Source: Aliiroseovarius salicola (GTDB lineage: Bacteria; Pseudomonadota; Alphaproteobacteria; Rhodobacterales; Rhodobacteraceae). From it: a stretch of DNA of 64,000 nt. The notes below the pieces were generated by a model. That model was not told where the DNA came from. It made no database searches and saw only the letters and a program-made list of their open reading frames with translations. Below are positions 51,819-61,369 of this stretch, piece after piece; positions within the stretch are counted from its first letter, which is position 1; each line of letters begins with the position of its first letter. Both the position numbers and the translations under genes were made by a program. The stretch lies in contig NZ_JAQIIO010000005.1 of assembly GCF_027891095.1 (NCBI RefSeq), positions 186,001-250,000 on the forward strand, in the 5' to 3' direction.

Positions 51819-52184
51819 ATGGAGCAAATGTTTGAGCTAGCGACTGGCCCATTGCGCCCTGTGATCCACTACGGGTCACATTTCCTTTTGCCCGTGCTGT
51901 TTGCTTGGCTGGTGTTCAGGTCGCAATGGAAGGTCGCGGCGCTATTGATGATTGCCACGATGGCCGTGGATTTGGATCACTTTTTGGCAACCCCGGTTTT
52001 TGACCCCGACCGCTGCAGCATCGGGTTTCATCCGTTACACGGTGGATGGGCGCTGGCTGCCTATGCGGCTGCTTTGCTGGCCGCCCTGCCCTTGCGCATA
52101 TGGTGGCTGGTGGCCTTGGCTTTGGGGAGCATGTGGCATCTCGCAACAGATAGTCTGGACTGCGTGTTGGGCGGTATCTGGTAA
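51819..52184 (+). CDS. DUF6122-type membrane hydrolase-like protein
   Basis: 121 aa, four membrane helices. HYGSHFLLPVLFAW, DLDHFLATPVFDPDRCSIGFHPLH and WHLATDSLDCVLGG carry the His/Asp residues typical of small membrane-bound metal-dependent hydrolases (DUF6122/YdjM-like). Catalysis not shown. Start at MEQMFELA with GAAAGGA upstream. Confidence 0.7.
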   Translation: MEQMFELATGPLRPVIHYGSHFLLPVLFAWLVFRSQWKVAALLMIATMAVDLDHFLATPVFDPDRCSIGFHPLHGGWALAAYAAALLAALPLRIWWLVALALGSMWHLATDSLDCVLGGIW

Positions 52185-52208
52185 GGCCGCACCAAAGGTT
52201 TCAATCCA

Positions 52209-53189
52209 TCAAAATTGCCACAGTGCCGGAATGAAGCGATAGGCATCGCCATCGCGCGCCACATGACCTACGCCAGGGAATGGGAAGTGATAGCCCAGAA
52301 CAGCAATCCGATCTGTCGCGGCCATATCCAACAGGCGTCGGCGCGTGGCGCCAGTCATCTCTCCGTCTGTATCCCGCCCGCTATACCATTCGGGATGCGC
52401 AAAGTTCAGGATCGCATGGGTCATGCAATCGCCCAGCGCTATGAGCTGTTGCCCATCACTTTCCACAATGACCGACATGTGACCGGGTGTGTGACCGGGC
52501 GTGTCGATCAGGCGAATGCCGGGGGCAACCTCATGGTCGTTGGAGGCAAGCGTCCATTCCACCCCTTCGGCATTAATGGAATTCACGGCACCCAACACAA
52601 ATTGTTGTTCTTCGGGGGCGACGCGGTTCACCAGATCGTCTTGGGTCCAATGCGAGTGCTCGGCCTCTCCCATCACATATTCCGCATCCGGGATGAGCGG
52701 TTCGTCAAAATCGTCGCGAATACCCCAGATATGATCGGGATGGGCGTGGGTGATCGCCACATGGGTGATGCCAAACGGGTCAATACCAGCGGTTTCCAGA
52801 TTTTCCATCAACCGCCCGGCTGTGCCGAGCCAACGGTTGCCCGACCCCACATCCACAAGCACCTTGGCCTCGCCCAGCTCGATATACATGTGGTTGGTAT
52901 GGGAATAGCCGATCTCGGGATCGATATAATGCGCGGCCATAAAAGCGAGCTTTTCTTCTTCCGGTGCATTCATCGCCTGACCACCGAAGGGCAGCGTGAA
53001 ATAGCCATCCGACACAATCGTGATCTTCGCCTGCCCCAGTGTGAAGCTGAAATGCGCCGGGTTTCCATCCGTGGGAGCACCGAGCATGGCACGCGCCGTT
53101 GCGGGCATGGCAAAAGCGGGGGCCATGGCGGCCATACGCAATAGGTCCCGCCTTTTGAAACTGGGGGGTGTCGGTTTGATCAGGCTCAT
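52209..53189 (-). CDS. Tat-exported metallo-beta-lactamase-fold hydrolase
   Basis: 326 aa. Twin-arginine signal (FKRRDLLRMAAMAPAFAMPA) and an MBL core with HAHPDH (THAHPDHIWG) and metal ligands in DTPGHTPGH, GDCMTH and GYHFPFPG. Periplasmic, probably hydrolytic; substrate unknown (lactonase or sulfonate-type esters are possible). ATG three bases after a GTG; AGGGAG upstream. Confidence 0.85.
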   Translation of the reverse strand: MSLIKPTPPSFKRRDLLRMAAMAPAFAMPATARAMLGAPTDGNPAHFSFTLGQAKITIVSDGYFTLPFGGQAMNAPEEEKLAFMAAHYIDPEIGYSHTNHMYIELGEAKVLVDVGSGNRWLGTAGRLMENLETAGIDPFGITHVAITHAHPDHIWGIRDDFDEPLIPDAEYVMGEAEHSHWTQDDLVNRVAPEEQQFVLGAVNSINAEGVEWTLASNDHEVAPGIRLIDTPGHTPGHMSVIVESDGQQLIALGDCMTHAILNFAHPEWYSGRDTDGEMTGATRRRLLDMAATDRIAVLGYHFPFPGVGHVARDGDAYRFIPALWQF

Positions 53190-53322
53190 CACAGGCTCCC
53201 TAGTGGTTCACCCGTTAATTCATATGCAAATTTTCGAATTTAGCAATATGTCAGCGATCAAGTGCCCGTTTTTTGAAACCTGCAAACCGATATTTTTTTA
53301 CAAAACATGGAACCTCGCGAGG

Positions 53323-53913
53323 TTAGCCACCATATTCTGCAAGCCGTGCCACATAGCGGGCCAAAGTATCGATCTCGAGGTTGATGCGGTCACCCACTTT
53401 CGCCGTTCCCCAATTGGTCACGTCTTTCGTATGCGAAATCAGGTTCACGCCGAACACGTCCCCCTCCACTTCGTTCACGGTCAGCGAAGTGCCATTCAGT
53501 GCCACCGATCCTTTTGGAGCAATGAACTTGGCAAGTTCACCCGGCGCGCGGAATTGAACCCGCGTGCTGTCCCCTTCGGTCTGCATTGATGTGATCTCGG
53601 CCACGCCATCCACATGGCCAGACACAATATGTCCACCCAACTCATCCCCAACCTTGAGCGCACGTTCCAGGTTCACTTTGCGCCCAACGACCCAGTCACC
53701 CAGATTGGTCTTGGAAACGGTTTCGGCTGAAATCTCGACATCATACCACCCATCGCCCATTTCGACGACGGTCAGACACACACCGTCAGAGGCAATTGAT
53801 GCCCCAAGATCGATTGTCGCGGTGTCATAACTGGTCTCGATCCGCGCGCGCAGGTCGCCTTTCTGCTCCAGCGCTGCGATACGACCCACATCGGTGATGA
53901 TCCCGGTAAACAT
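53323..53913 (-). CDS. ribE: Riboflavin synthase, alpha chain
   Basis: 196 aa. Two lumazine-binding repeats; MFTGIITDVG start, ASDGVCLTVV and KTNLGDW in repeat 1, GHVDGVAEI and LNGTSLTVNEV in repeat 2. Dismutates two lumazines to riboflavin. ATG preceded by AGGAGA. No FMN riboswitch was recognised upstream. Confidence 0.93.
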   Translation of the reverse strand: MFTGIITDVGRIAALEQKGDLRARIETSYDTATIDLGASIASDGVCLTVVEMGDGWYDVEISAETVSKTNLGDWVVGRKVNLERALKVGDELGGHIVSGHVDGVAEITSMQTEGDSTRVQFRAPGELAKFIAPKGSVALNGTSLTVNEVEGDVFGVNLISHTKDVTNWGTAKVGDRINLEIDTLARYVARLAEYGG

Positions 53914-54177
53914 GTGCCTCTCCTTCATGAAACGCCAAAGACCTAGCGCGCGCCCGGAGGTTTGCCAATCCCTGCGCGATGCAAATTGTGCAGTTGGGGC
54001 CTGTAGGTGGGTGGTTTTTCAAACAGACGCAAGGACGCCAGTACTGCATTTATACACCAATTCACCTTAATTTTACCAAATATGGCTCAAAATGAACTTG
54101 CAAATTTGATGGTGTTCAGCCCTACGATTATAGTCGTCCCAACGACCCAGAAGCTGGACATTCAAAGGTAAAAACAC

Positions 54178-55464
54178 GTGTTAACCGGTAAAGATCGCAA
54201 CTTCCTTTTTCTGCAAGGTCCACATGGGCCGTTCTTCTGGCAGTTGGGCAAGATGTTGCGCGCGGCGGGTGCTACGGTCTGTCGGGTGGGGTTCAACCGA
54301 GGTGATGAGGCATTCTGGCCCGAGAAATGCAGCTATGTCCCCTTCAATCAAGACCAGACCGAATGGGCAACGCACTATTCCGATTTACTCACTGAAAAGT
54401 CTGTCACTGACATCGTTCTCTATGGGGACACGCGCCCGGTTCACGCCCAAGCGATTGATATCGCCAAATCCCGGAACCTAACGGTGCATGTTTTCGAAGA
54501 AGGTTACTTGCGCCCCTATTGGGTGACATATGAGCGTGACGGTTCCAACGGTCATTCGCGGCTGATGGATATGTCGATCACACATATGCAGGACGCATTG
54601 GCTGATGCCGAGCAGGATCTACCGGAAGCCCCCGCAGTTTGGGGCGATATGCGCCATCACGTATTCTACGGTGCGCTCTACCATTGGTTCGTGATGTTCC
54701 TGAACCAGCGCTACACCAATTTCCGACCTCATCGAGCGCAGACCGTAGCGCAGGAATTTCGTCTGTATCTGCGCCGCCTTTTGCTCATGCCTGCCCATGC
54801 CGCAGAGCGAATGGTGGCGACGGCCCGGATCAAATATGGTGGTTTTCCCTATCACTTGGTTCTTTTGCAGCTTGAACATGATTCAAGCTTTCAGATGCAC
54901 AGCCCATTTGACAGTATGACCGAGTTTTTAGAGTTGGTATTTGATGGCTTCATCACTGGGGCTGCCCCTCATCATCATCTGGTTTTCAAAGCCCACCCCC
55001 TTGAAGACGGGCGCGCACCAATTCGTCGCAAAATCAATGAGCTGGCCAAGAAACATAATATTGAAAACCGGATCCATTACGTTCGAGGCGGCAAGCTGGC
55101 AGAGCTGTTGAACCATGCGAGGTCGGTCGTAACCGTCAATTCCACCGCTGCCCAACAGGCGCTTTGGCGCGGATTGCCGACCAAGCTCTTTGGTCGCGCG
55201 GTCTTTGCCAAACCGGAGTTTGTCTCAACTCAGACGCTGCCCAGCTTCTTCTCACAACCCACGCGCCCTGACAGCCGTGCCTACCGCGACTACCGGCATT
55301 ATCTTCTCGAAACCAGCCAAGTGCCCGGTGGCTTTTATTCATCGCGTGGGCGGCGCCAATTGATGCGACAGGTGGCGGATATGATGCTGGCCCGTCACGA
55401 TCCTTATGATGCCCTGTCAAAAGGCACAGCAGCACCGCGGCAACAGTTGCATATCGTGAAATAA
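54178..55464 (+). CDS. kpsS: Capsule polysaccharide biosynthesis protein KpsS-like
   Basis: 428 aa. FLFLQGPHGPFFWQLGKML start and VFEEGYLRPYWVTYE, HHHLVFKAHPLEDG, TVNSTAAQQALWRGLP: motifs of KpsS Kdo transferases that begin the poly-Kdo linker on the capsule lipid anchor. Cytosolic, acts at the inner membrane with KpsC. GTG start, AAAGG upstream. First of a rightward three-gene block inserted between ribE and ribD; preceded by about 260 bp of A/T-richer DNA. Confidence 0.88.
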   Translation: MLTGKDRNFLFLQGPHGPFFWQLGKMLRAAGATVCRVGFNRGDEAFWPEKCSYVPFNQDQTEWATHYSDLLTEKSVTDIVLYGDTRPVHAQAIDIAKSRNLTVHVFEEGYLRPYWVTYERDGSNGHSRLMDMSITHMQDALADAEQDLPEAPAVWGDMRHHVFYGALYHWFVMFLNQRYTNFRPHRAQTVAQEFRLYLRRLLLMPAHAAERMVATARIKYGGFPYHLVLLQLEHDSSFQMHSPFDSMTEFLELVFDGFITGAAPHHHLVFKAHPLEDGRAPIRRKINELAKKHNIENRIHYVRGGKLAELLNHARSVVTVNSTAAQQALWRGLPTKLFGRAVFAKPEFVSTQTLPSFFSQPTRPDSRAYRDYRHYLLETSQVPGGFYSSRGRRQLMRQVADMMLARHDPYDALSKGTAAPRQQLHIVK

Positions 55465-55584
55465 CCCAGCAAAGGAAGTGCTGGATTTTTTGGCTTAACC
55501 AGCATAATATTTCCAATAAGAACAATGAAAACAATGGCCTCCCCTCATTTCCCGAGCTGGCTGGCCACAAGAGGAGCCCGAGCA

Positions 55585-56718
55585 GTGAAGAACATGGGCA
55601 AAACAATAGCGCGCCGTGCGGCGCTTTTGGTGCTGGCAGGCACCGTTGCCGCTTGTGGATTGCCACGGGTCGGCCCCAACAAATCCGAGATTTATGCAGG
55701 AAGCGTCGAACAACAAGGCGATGCCTTTATCGTATCAATAAACGACCGCGTGACCCGTGCGACCGCTGTGGTGCCCGCGCTTGGCTTTGATGATGCATTT
55801 CTGAATGCTGGCATCATTGGATCCGACACAATCAGCCCCGGTGACGTGCTTGGCATCTCTATCTGGGAAAATGTTGATGCGGGCATTCTGACCACAGCAG
55901 GTGCTCCGGCAAGCCTGAGCGAAATTCAGGTAGATGGAGATGGATATATATTCATCCCATATGCTGGCCGTATCAGGGCCGCAGGCAACAGCCCCGAAAC
56001 CATTCGCCGCATCGTGACGGAAAAACTCGCTTCACAGACACCAGATCCACAAGTCATGGTCGCTCGTGCTGCCGGGAATGGGACAACCGTCACCCTGACG
56101 GGCGCCACCGGTCAAGGCGTGTTCCCGATTGAGCGCCCGACACGCACCCTTAGCGCCATGCTCGCAGCTGCGGGCGGCGTATCGGTCGCACCGGAAATTG
56201 CAAAGGTCAGGGTCACTCGCGGCAATCAGACCGGTGAAGTCTGGTTCGAAGATCTCTTTAACAACCCCGCGCTGGACATCGCATTGCGCGGCGGTGACCG
56301 CATTCTGGTTGAGGCCGATACCCGCGCCTATACTGCCCTAGGCGCAACTGGCGGGCAAAGCCGCGTGAAGTTCGAAAGCAAGACCCTGTCCGCTATCGAG
56401 GCGCTGGCGCAGGTTGGTGGACTGCAAAGCAATGTCGCTGATCCAACCGGAGTCTTCGTGTTCCGCAACGAGACTGCAGAGATCGCCAACAGTGTGCTCG
56501 GCCGCAGCGATCTGATTGGTCCGCAACGCATGGTCTATGTACTGAACCTGACCGAACCCAACGGCATGTTCATGGCCCGTGACTTTGTGATCCGCGACGG
56601 CGACACGCTGTATGTGACCGAAGCCCCCTACGTTCAGTGGACCAAGCTTCTGTCGACCATCACCGGCTCCCTCGCCTCTGCCGGGTCAATTGCCGCATTG
56701 GGCAATTCTGTAAAATAG
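55585..56718 (+). CDS. Polysaccharide export outer-membrane lipoprotein (Wza/KpsD type)
   Basis: 377 aa. Lipobox VAAC near residue 24 after a hydrophobic signal. Poly_export domain with SPGDVLGISIWEN and QVDGDGYIFIPYAGRIRAAG, then SLBB-like repeats (TVTLTGATGQG; YTALGATGGQSRVKF). Forms the outer-membrane channel for capsule export. GTG at 55585 chosen (AGGAG eight bases upstream) over ATG at 55525. No kpsM/T/E in the window. Confidence 0.88.
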   Translation: MKNMGKTIARRAALLVLAGTVAACGLPRVGPNKSEIYAGSVEQQGDAFIVSINDRVTRATAVVPALGFDDAFLNAGIIGSDTISPGDVLGISIWENVDAGILTTAGAPASLSEIQVDGDGYIFIPYAGRIRAAGNSPETIRRIVTEKLASQTPDPQVMVARAAGNGTTVTLTGATGQGVFPIERPTRTLSAMLAAAGGVSVAPEIAKVRVTRGNQTGEVWFEDLFNNPALDIALRGGDRILVEADTRAYTALGATGGQSRVKFESKTLSAIEALAQVGGLQSNVADPTGVFVFRNETAEIANSVLGRSDLIGPQRMVYVLNLTEPNGMFMARDFVIRDGDTLYVTEAPYVQWTKLLSTITGSLASAGSIAALGNSVK

Positions 56719-56728
56719 GCAGCACGCG

Positions 56729-58795
56729 TTGACACAAACCGTGAAATCTCTTTCAGCCGCCGGGAAGCCACCTTCCCGGCGGCTTTGTGTCTATAATGGC
56801 GGTTTTCTGACCCAACCCCGCATTCGCCGGATCCTTTCATTGTCAGGTTGGAAAGTGGATGTCGGGCTTCCGAATGACGGGGATTGGGTTGGCACCTGGG
56901 GCAAGAGCCCCACTTCTGGACGCGGTGAATGGGTGTCAGACTGGAAGGACAGCCCGGTTTTGCGGGTTGAAGACGCTTTCTTACGTTCGGTCCTGCCTGG
57001 ACGCGAGGGGGAGCCACCTCTGGGGCTTCTGCTTGATGACCTCGGCGTGCATTTTGACAGCTCCCACCCCTCACGGCTGGAACAGATTCTTGCCGAAAAC
57101 CCGCTGGACGACACGGCTCTCCTGAACCGCGCCCGGAATGCGATGGCGCGGCTTCAGACAGCACAACTGTCAAAATACAACGCGTTTGATCCGGCACTGC
57201 CCTGCCCTGACGCTCCGTATGTTCTGGTGATCGACCAGACCCTCGGAGATGCGTCGATCCCGCATGCTGGGGCATCCGAAGGCACATTTCGTGATATGCT
57301 GGTCGAAGCCCGGTTGACCCATCCCTATGACCGCATCTTGATCAAAACTCATCCCGAAACCCAACGTGGACACCGACAGGGCTACTATGGGACCGAGGAC
57401 GAAAGCGATCATGTTCACCTTATCACAGACCCGGTCAGCCCATGGGAGCTTCTGTCTGGGGCCAAGGCTGTCTACACGGTCAGCTCTGGAATGGGGTTTG
57501 AGGCCATTTTGGCCGGGCACAAACCGCATGTTTTTGGTCAACCCTTCTATGCTGGATGGGGGCTGACACAAGATGCACATCCACCCAACCGGCGCGGTCG
57601 TTCGCTAACGCGCGCGCAACTCTTTGCGGGTGCTATGATCCTCTATCCCAGCTGGTATGATCCCTATCGTGACAGGTTGTGCGAGATCGAAACCGTGATC
57701 GACACACTTGAAGCTCGCGCCAGGGCGTGGCGGGAGGATCACCAAGGATATGTCGCCTCGGGGATGCGGCTTTGGAAGCGCAAACCTCTGACACGTTTTT
57801 TCTCAGCTCAGGGCACGGCACCGTCCATGATCTTTGACGACACTGCTGGTCGCGCTGCGGAAGGCGCTGCATTGGTCGGCAAACCATTGATGGTGTGGGC
57901 GGGTAAGGAAGAACCGGAACACAGGGGAGAGGCACCGCTTTTTCGCGTTGAAGACGGTTTTTTACGCTCTCGCGGGCTTGGTGCGGATCTGATCCCCCCT
58001 CTGTCTCTCGTCCGGGATGATCTGGGGATTTACTACGACCCCACACGAGAAAGCCGTTTGGAACATTGGATCACAGCACGTGTGACCCTTCCTGATTACG
58101 CAAAAGATCGTGCAGACCGGCTCATCTCTCAACTTCGCGCAGCCAAAATTGGCAAATACAACCTCGCCCGATCGGCACCCGACCTGAGCCACCTTCCTGA
58201 AGGACAGCGCATTCTTGTGCCCGGACAGGTGGAAGATGACGCGTCGATCCGGTTGGGCACTACTGAGGTTTCAACCAATCGCGCTCTGTTGCAGCGGGTC
58301 CGTCAGGACAATCCTGATGCCACGATTGTCTACAAACCCCATCCAGATGTGGAGGCGGGTTTGCGTGAGGGCAAGATTTCTGAGGATGCCGCTGCCCAGC
58401 TTGCGGATCTTGTCGCCCATGACGCAGATCCGATGGCACTTCTGGATCAGGTCGATGCGGTCTGGACCATGACGTCGACACTTGGATTTGAAGCGCTCAT
58501 TCAGGGTGTGGATGTCACCTGCCTTGGGGCACCGTTTTATGCTGGATGGGGGCTGACACGGGATCTTGGTGATATCCCTGCGCGACGCAGCGCCCGTCCG
58601 TCCCTGCAAGCACTGGTCCATGCCGCATTGATAGACTATCCACGCTACTTTGATCCTGTCACAAAAACAGCCTGCCCTGTCGAAGTGGTGTTGGATCGTC
58701 TGATCGCAGGGGACTTGCCTCACCCCGGGCGAGGAAATCGAATGTTGGCCAAGCTGCAGGGCCTGCTCGCCAGCTATGCGTATCTGTGGAGATGA
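56729..58795 (+). CDS. kpsC: Capsule polysaccharide biosynthesis protein KpsC (tandem Kdo transferase)
   Basis: 688 aa. Two homologous halves: RVEDAFLRS (79-87) and RVEDGFLRS (406-414); PFYAGWGLT at 272-280 and 602-610; SKYN/GKYN. KpsC is known as a dual beta-Kdo transferase extending the poly-Kdo linker, one activity per half. Start uncertain: TTG at 56729 or GTG at 56741, neither with a strong ribosome site, and a 13-bp hairpin lies in the first codons. Followed by the two-hairpin repeat. Confidence 0.9.
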   Translation: MTQTVKSLSAAGKPPSRRLCVYNGGFLTQPRIRRILSLSGWKVDVGLPNDGDWVGTWGKSPTSGRGEWVSDWKDSPVLRVEDAFLRSVLPGREGEPPLGLLLDDLGVHFDSSHPSRLEQILAENPLDDTALLNRARNAMARLQTAQLSKYNAFDPALPCPDAPYVLVIDQTLGDASIPHAGASEGTFRDMLVEARLTHPYDRILIKTHPETQRGHRQGYYGTEDESDHVHLITDPVSPWELLSGAKAVYTVSSGMGFEAILAGHKPHVFGQPFYAGWGLTQDAHPPNRRGRSLTRAQLFAGAMILYPSWYDPYRDRLCEIETVIDTLEARARAWREDHQGYVASGMRLWKRKPLTRFFSAQGTAPSMIFDDTAGRAAEGAALVGKPLMVWAGKEEPEHRGEAPLFRVEDGFLRSRGLGADLIPPLSLVRDDLGIYYDPTRESRLEHWITARVTLPDYAKDRADRLISQLRAAKIGKYNLARSAPDLSHLPEGQRILVPGQVEDDASIRLGTTEVSTNRALLQRVRQDNPDATIVYKPHPDVEAGLREGKISEDAAAQLADLVAHDADPMALLDQVDAVWTMTSTLGFEALIQGVDVTCLGAPFYAGWGLTRDLGDIPARRSARPSLQALVHAALIDYPRYFDPVTKTACPVEVVLDRLIAGDLPHPGRGNRMLAKLQGLLASYAYLWR
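56755..56784 (+). terminator. Very strong hairpin in the kpsC 5' coding region
   Basis: 13-bp perfect stem AGCCGCCGGGAAG/CTTCCCGGCGGCT with a 4-nt CCAC loop, followed by TTTGTGT, 37 bp after the lipoprotein stop. Terminator-like; may attenuate kpsC expression. Confidence 0.6.
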
Positions 58796-58796
58796 A

Positions 58797-58860
58797 AAGG
58801 GGCTCTGCCCCTCGCCTCTTCGAGGCTCACCCCGAGGTATTTTCTGCAAGAAAAAGCAGG
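58797..58860 (+). repeat. Two-hairpin intergenic repeat, copy B
   Basis: Stem 1 GGGGC-TCT-GCCCC (58799-58811), stem 2 GCCTC-TTC-GAGGC (58814-58826), then TCACCCCGAGGTATTTT and a CAAGAAAAAGC tail, between kpsC and ribD. Compared with copy A (47294), stem 2 differs in sequence but pairs equally. Confidence 0.65.
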
Positions 58861-58861
58861 C

Positions 58862-59947
58862 TCAGGATCGCGCCCAACGGTGCAGCGCGTCCCCTCCGAG
58901 GTTGCGGGTTTCGACGAGCTTGAAACGGGGGGCGTCACCAAGGCGTTCAATCCCCATGGCTGCAAGCGAAGGGCGACCCTCAGCACCGAGTGCGATACCT
59001 GCGGTAAAGCCGATCAACTCATCCACTTGCCCGGCCATCAATAGCGAGGCGGCCAGTCCTCCGCCGCCTTCACAGAAGATCCGGGTCAGTCCCTGGGTTC
59101 CAAGGGCCTGAAGCACTTGCACTGGATCCAGAACCCCTTCTGTTTCGCCAACTTCAACACATGTGGCCCCGCTTTCCTGCCAATGGGAAATGCGTGTCTT
59201 TGGCGCTTTGCCCCCATGGCAAAGGATCACCGGGACGTCCTTGGCGGTGCGGGACAGGTGACTGTCCTGCGGCAGGTCCAGGTGACGCGAAAGTACAATG
59301 CGGGTGGGTTGCCTGCTCACACCCAGCCCACGTACGGTTAGGCTTGGATCATCATCCCGCGCTGTTCCGCCGCCCACCATCACCGCGTCATGGCGCGCAC
59401 GCAGGGCATGCACGTAGCGGCGCGCCTCTGGTCCTGTGATCCATTGGCTTTCACCGGTGGCGGTTGCAATGCGCCCATCAAAACTATTGGAGAGTTTGAG
59501 CGTCACCCATGGCCGCCCTTCGGTGGTCTTGAGCAGGAACCCGGCATGATCGCGGCGCGCCTCATCTTCGCAAACGCCTATGGTCACATCGATCCCAGCG
59601 GCGCGCAGCATGGTGATACCGCCACCATCCACGCGCGGATCGGGATCTCCCAAGGCGACCACAACACGGGACACGCCCGCATCAATCAACGCCTGAGCGC
59701 AGGGCGGTGTCTTGCCGTGGTGCGCGCAGGGTTCGAGAGTCACATAAGCGGTGGTGCCTTTGGCGTCCCCGGCTTGTGCCAGAGCAACAACCTCTGCATG
59801 GGGTCGCCCCCCTGGCTGTGTCCAGCCGCGCCCAATGATGCGTCCGTCCCGCACCAATACGCAGCCCACTGCTGGGTTCGGCGCACATTGCCCCATCCCG
59901 CGCCGCCCAAGGGACAGCGCGAGCTTCATGTATCTTAGATCACTCAC
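58862..59947 (-). CDS. ribD: Riboflavin deaminase/reductase RibD
   Basis: 361 aa bifunctional enzyme. Deaminase zinc site H50-E52 (GRPHAEV) with C74 and C83 ([11 protein letters not shown]); the reductase half (about 150-355) has [12 protein letters not shown] and [16 protein letters not shown] start overlapping the nrdR stop (GTGA). Normally adjacent to ribE; here separated from it by 5 kb of capsule genes. Confidence 0.94.
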   Translation of the reverse strand: MSDLRYMKLALSLGRRGMGQCAPNPAVGCVLVRDGRIIGRGWTQPGGRPHAEVVALAQAGDAKGTTAYVTLEPCAHHGKTPPCAQALIDAGVSRVVVALGDPDPRVDGGGITMLRAAGIDVTIGVCEDEARRDHAGFLLKTTEGRPWVTLKLSNSFDGRIATATGESQWITGPEARRYVHALRARHDAVMVGGGTARDDDPSLTVRGLGVSRQPTRIVLSRHLDLPQDSHLSRTAKDVPVILCHGGKAPKTRISHWQESGATCVEVGETEGVLDPVQVLQALGTQGLTRIFCEGGGGLAASLLMAGQVDELIGFTAGIALGAEGRPSLAAMGIERLGDAPRFKLVETRNLGGDALHRWARS

Positions 59948-60414
59948 TCTTCTTCAGCGGGATAGTCAGGGCGTAGTTCGCTGACAAATTTGTCGAAATC
60001 ATCCGCCGCCTGGAAGTTCTTGTAGACCGAAGCAAAGCGGACATAGGCCACCGTATCGATCCGGGCGAGGCTTTCCATCACAATCTCGCCGATGGTTTTT
60101 GACGGGATGTCAGTTTCGCCCATACTTTCCAGCCTGCGCACGATGCCTGAAATCATCTGATCAATGCGCTCGGGTTCTACAGGGCGTTTTTGCATGGATA
60201 TGCGGATTGACCGCTCCAGCTTCTCCCGGTCGAAATCCTCGCGTCGACCGTTGGATTTGATCACCACCAGATCACGCAGCTGCACGCGCTCATAGGTTGT
60301 GAAGCGACCGCCACAGGCGGGGCAAAACCGGCGCCTGCGAATGGCCACATGGTCCTCTGCCGGACGGCTGTCTTTTACTTGAGTGTCGATATTACCGCAA
60401 AACGGGCAGCGCAT
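59944..60414 (-). CDS. nrdR: Transcriptional repressor NrdR
   Basis: 156 aa. Zinc ribbon C3/C6/C31/C34 and an ATP-cone (about 49-139) that senses (d)ATP; represses ribonucleotide reductase genes. Full family length. Overlaps ribD, the usual alphaproteobacterial arrangement. The 180 bases upstream show no gene and no recognisable NrdR box. Confidence 0.95.
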   Translation of the reverse strand: MRCPFCGNIDTQVKDSRPAEDHVAIRRRRFCPACGGRFTTYERVQLRDLVVIKSNGRREDFDREKLERSIRISMQKRPVEPERIDQMISGIVRRLESMGETDIPSKTIGEIVMESLARIDTVAYVRFASVYKNFQAADDFDKFVSELRPDYPAEEE

Positions 60415-60594
60415 TTGGCGTCCCCTTCCTTTGAATGACTGCCAAGGCCGGTATAATCCGCCCCATGGCGTGGGTCTTCGCCCAATTATCCACAGCCACT
60501 ATAGGGGCACCACTAGGGTTTGTGTAGAGGGTAATTGCATGCCGCTAAATGAAGATTTCACCCTGTCCAGTGGGAAATATCTGGATATGCTCCC

Positions 60595-61020
60595 CTAACT
60601 TGACGCGACGACAACAGCGGCCACCTGCCGGTTGTGCGGGCGGTCGCGGTGCTCAAACAAATAAATCCCCTGCCATGTGCCCAGAGCAAGGCGACCTTTG
60701 AGAATAGGGATATTCAGGCTGACCGGCATCATCGCCGCCTTGATATGGGCCGGCATGTCGTCGGGGCCTTCATAGGTATGGGTGAGGTACGACATGGAGG
60801 GGTCAGTGCTCGGCGGCACCAACCGATGGAAAAAGTTCCTCAGGTCGGTCTGCACTTCGGGTTCGGCATTTTCCTGAATGAGCAGCGAACAGGAGGTGTG
60901 GCGGACAAAGAGGGTGAGCAGACCGTCGCGCAGCCCCTGTCCGTCCACAAATCGGCTCACGTCTCGTGTGAATTCGTACAGCCCCTGACCAGAGGTCGAG
61001 ATGGAGAAGAGGGTCGACAT
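60595..61020 (-). CDS. YjbQ-family secondary thiamine-phosphate synthase-like protein
   Basis: 141 aa. FTRDVSRFVDGQGLRDGLLTLFVRHTSCSLLIQENA and GTWQGIYLFEHRDRP are family motifs; conserved His/Glu form a metal site. Some members show weak thiamine phosphate synthase activity; the true role is unresolved. Start at MSTLFSIS. Separated by 7 bp from the upstream small gene, probably cotranscribed. Confidence 0.85.
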   Translation of the reverse strand: MSTLFSISTSGQGLYEFTRDVSRFVDGQGLRDGLLTLFVRHTSCSLLIQENAEPEVQTDLRNFFHRLVPPSTDPSMSYLTHTYEGPDDMPAHIKAAMMPVSLNIPILKGRLALGTWQGIYLFEHRDRPHNRQVAAVVVASS

Positions 61021-61027
61021 CTGCGCT

Positions 61028-61306
61028 CTACCCGAAAATCCGATCACCCATCTGATCAATAAAGATCTTCGCCTTGCGCAGGCTTTCAGCCTTGGCATCC
61101 TCTTCTGATCCCAGCACATCCGCGCGCAGCATCAGGTGGGATTTCAGCTCGCCGTCGATTTCCTTCTCGATCCGCGCGCCTATGCGATAGCCGCCGGCGT
61201 CCTTGGCGGGTTCAAGATAAATAGAATAGCCGTTGTAAAGCTCGGGTTCATCGACTTTGCCTTTATCAGAGGTTCCTCCGCCGAAGAGTTTGGAGAAGAG
61301 TGACAT
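61028..61306 (-). CDS. HlyU-family small protein
   Basis: 92 aa. MSLFSKLFGGG start, YNGYSIYLEPAKDAGGYRIGARIEKE and SHLMLRADVLGSEEDAK match the HlyU family, whose founding member is a Vibrio regulator; in alphaproteobacteria the role is uncertain. No HTH is visible. Confidence 0.75.
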   Translation of the reverse strand: MSLFSKLFGGGTSDKGKVDEPELYNGYSIYLEPAKDAGGYRIGARIEKEIDGELKSHLMLRADVLGSEEDAKAESLRKAKIFIDQMGDRIFG

Positions 61307-61369
61307 GTTTGATCCTTTTTACGGTCAGTTTGGCCGCAGATTGGGCTTGGCACAAGGTATGTGCGCCCT

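Noticed and set aside
53914-54177. FMN riboswitch near ribE/kpsS
   Set aside because: No RFN conserved blocks found on either strand.
60540-60598. 19-codon frame upstream of nrdR
   Set aside because: Very short, no ribosome site, no recognisable product.
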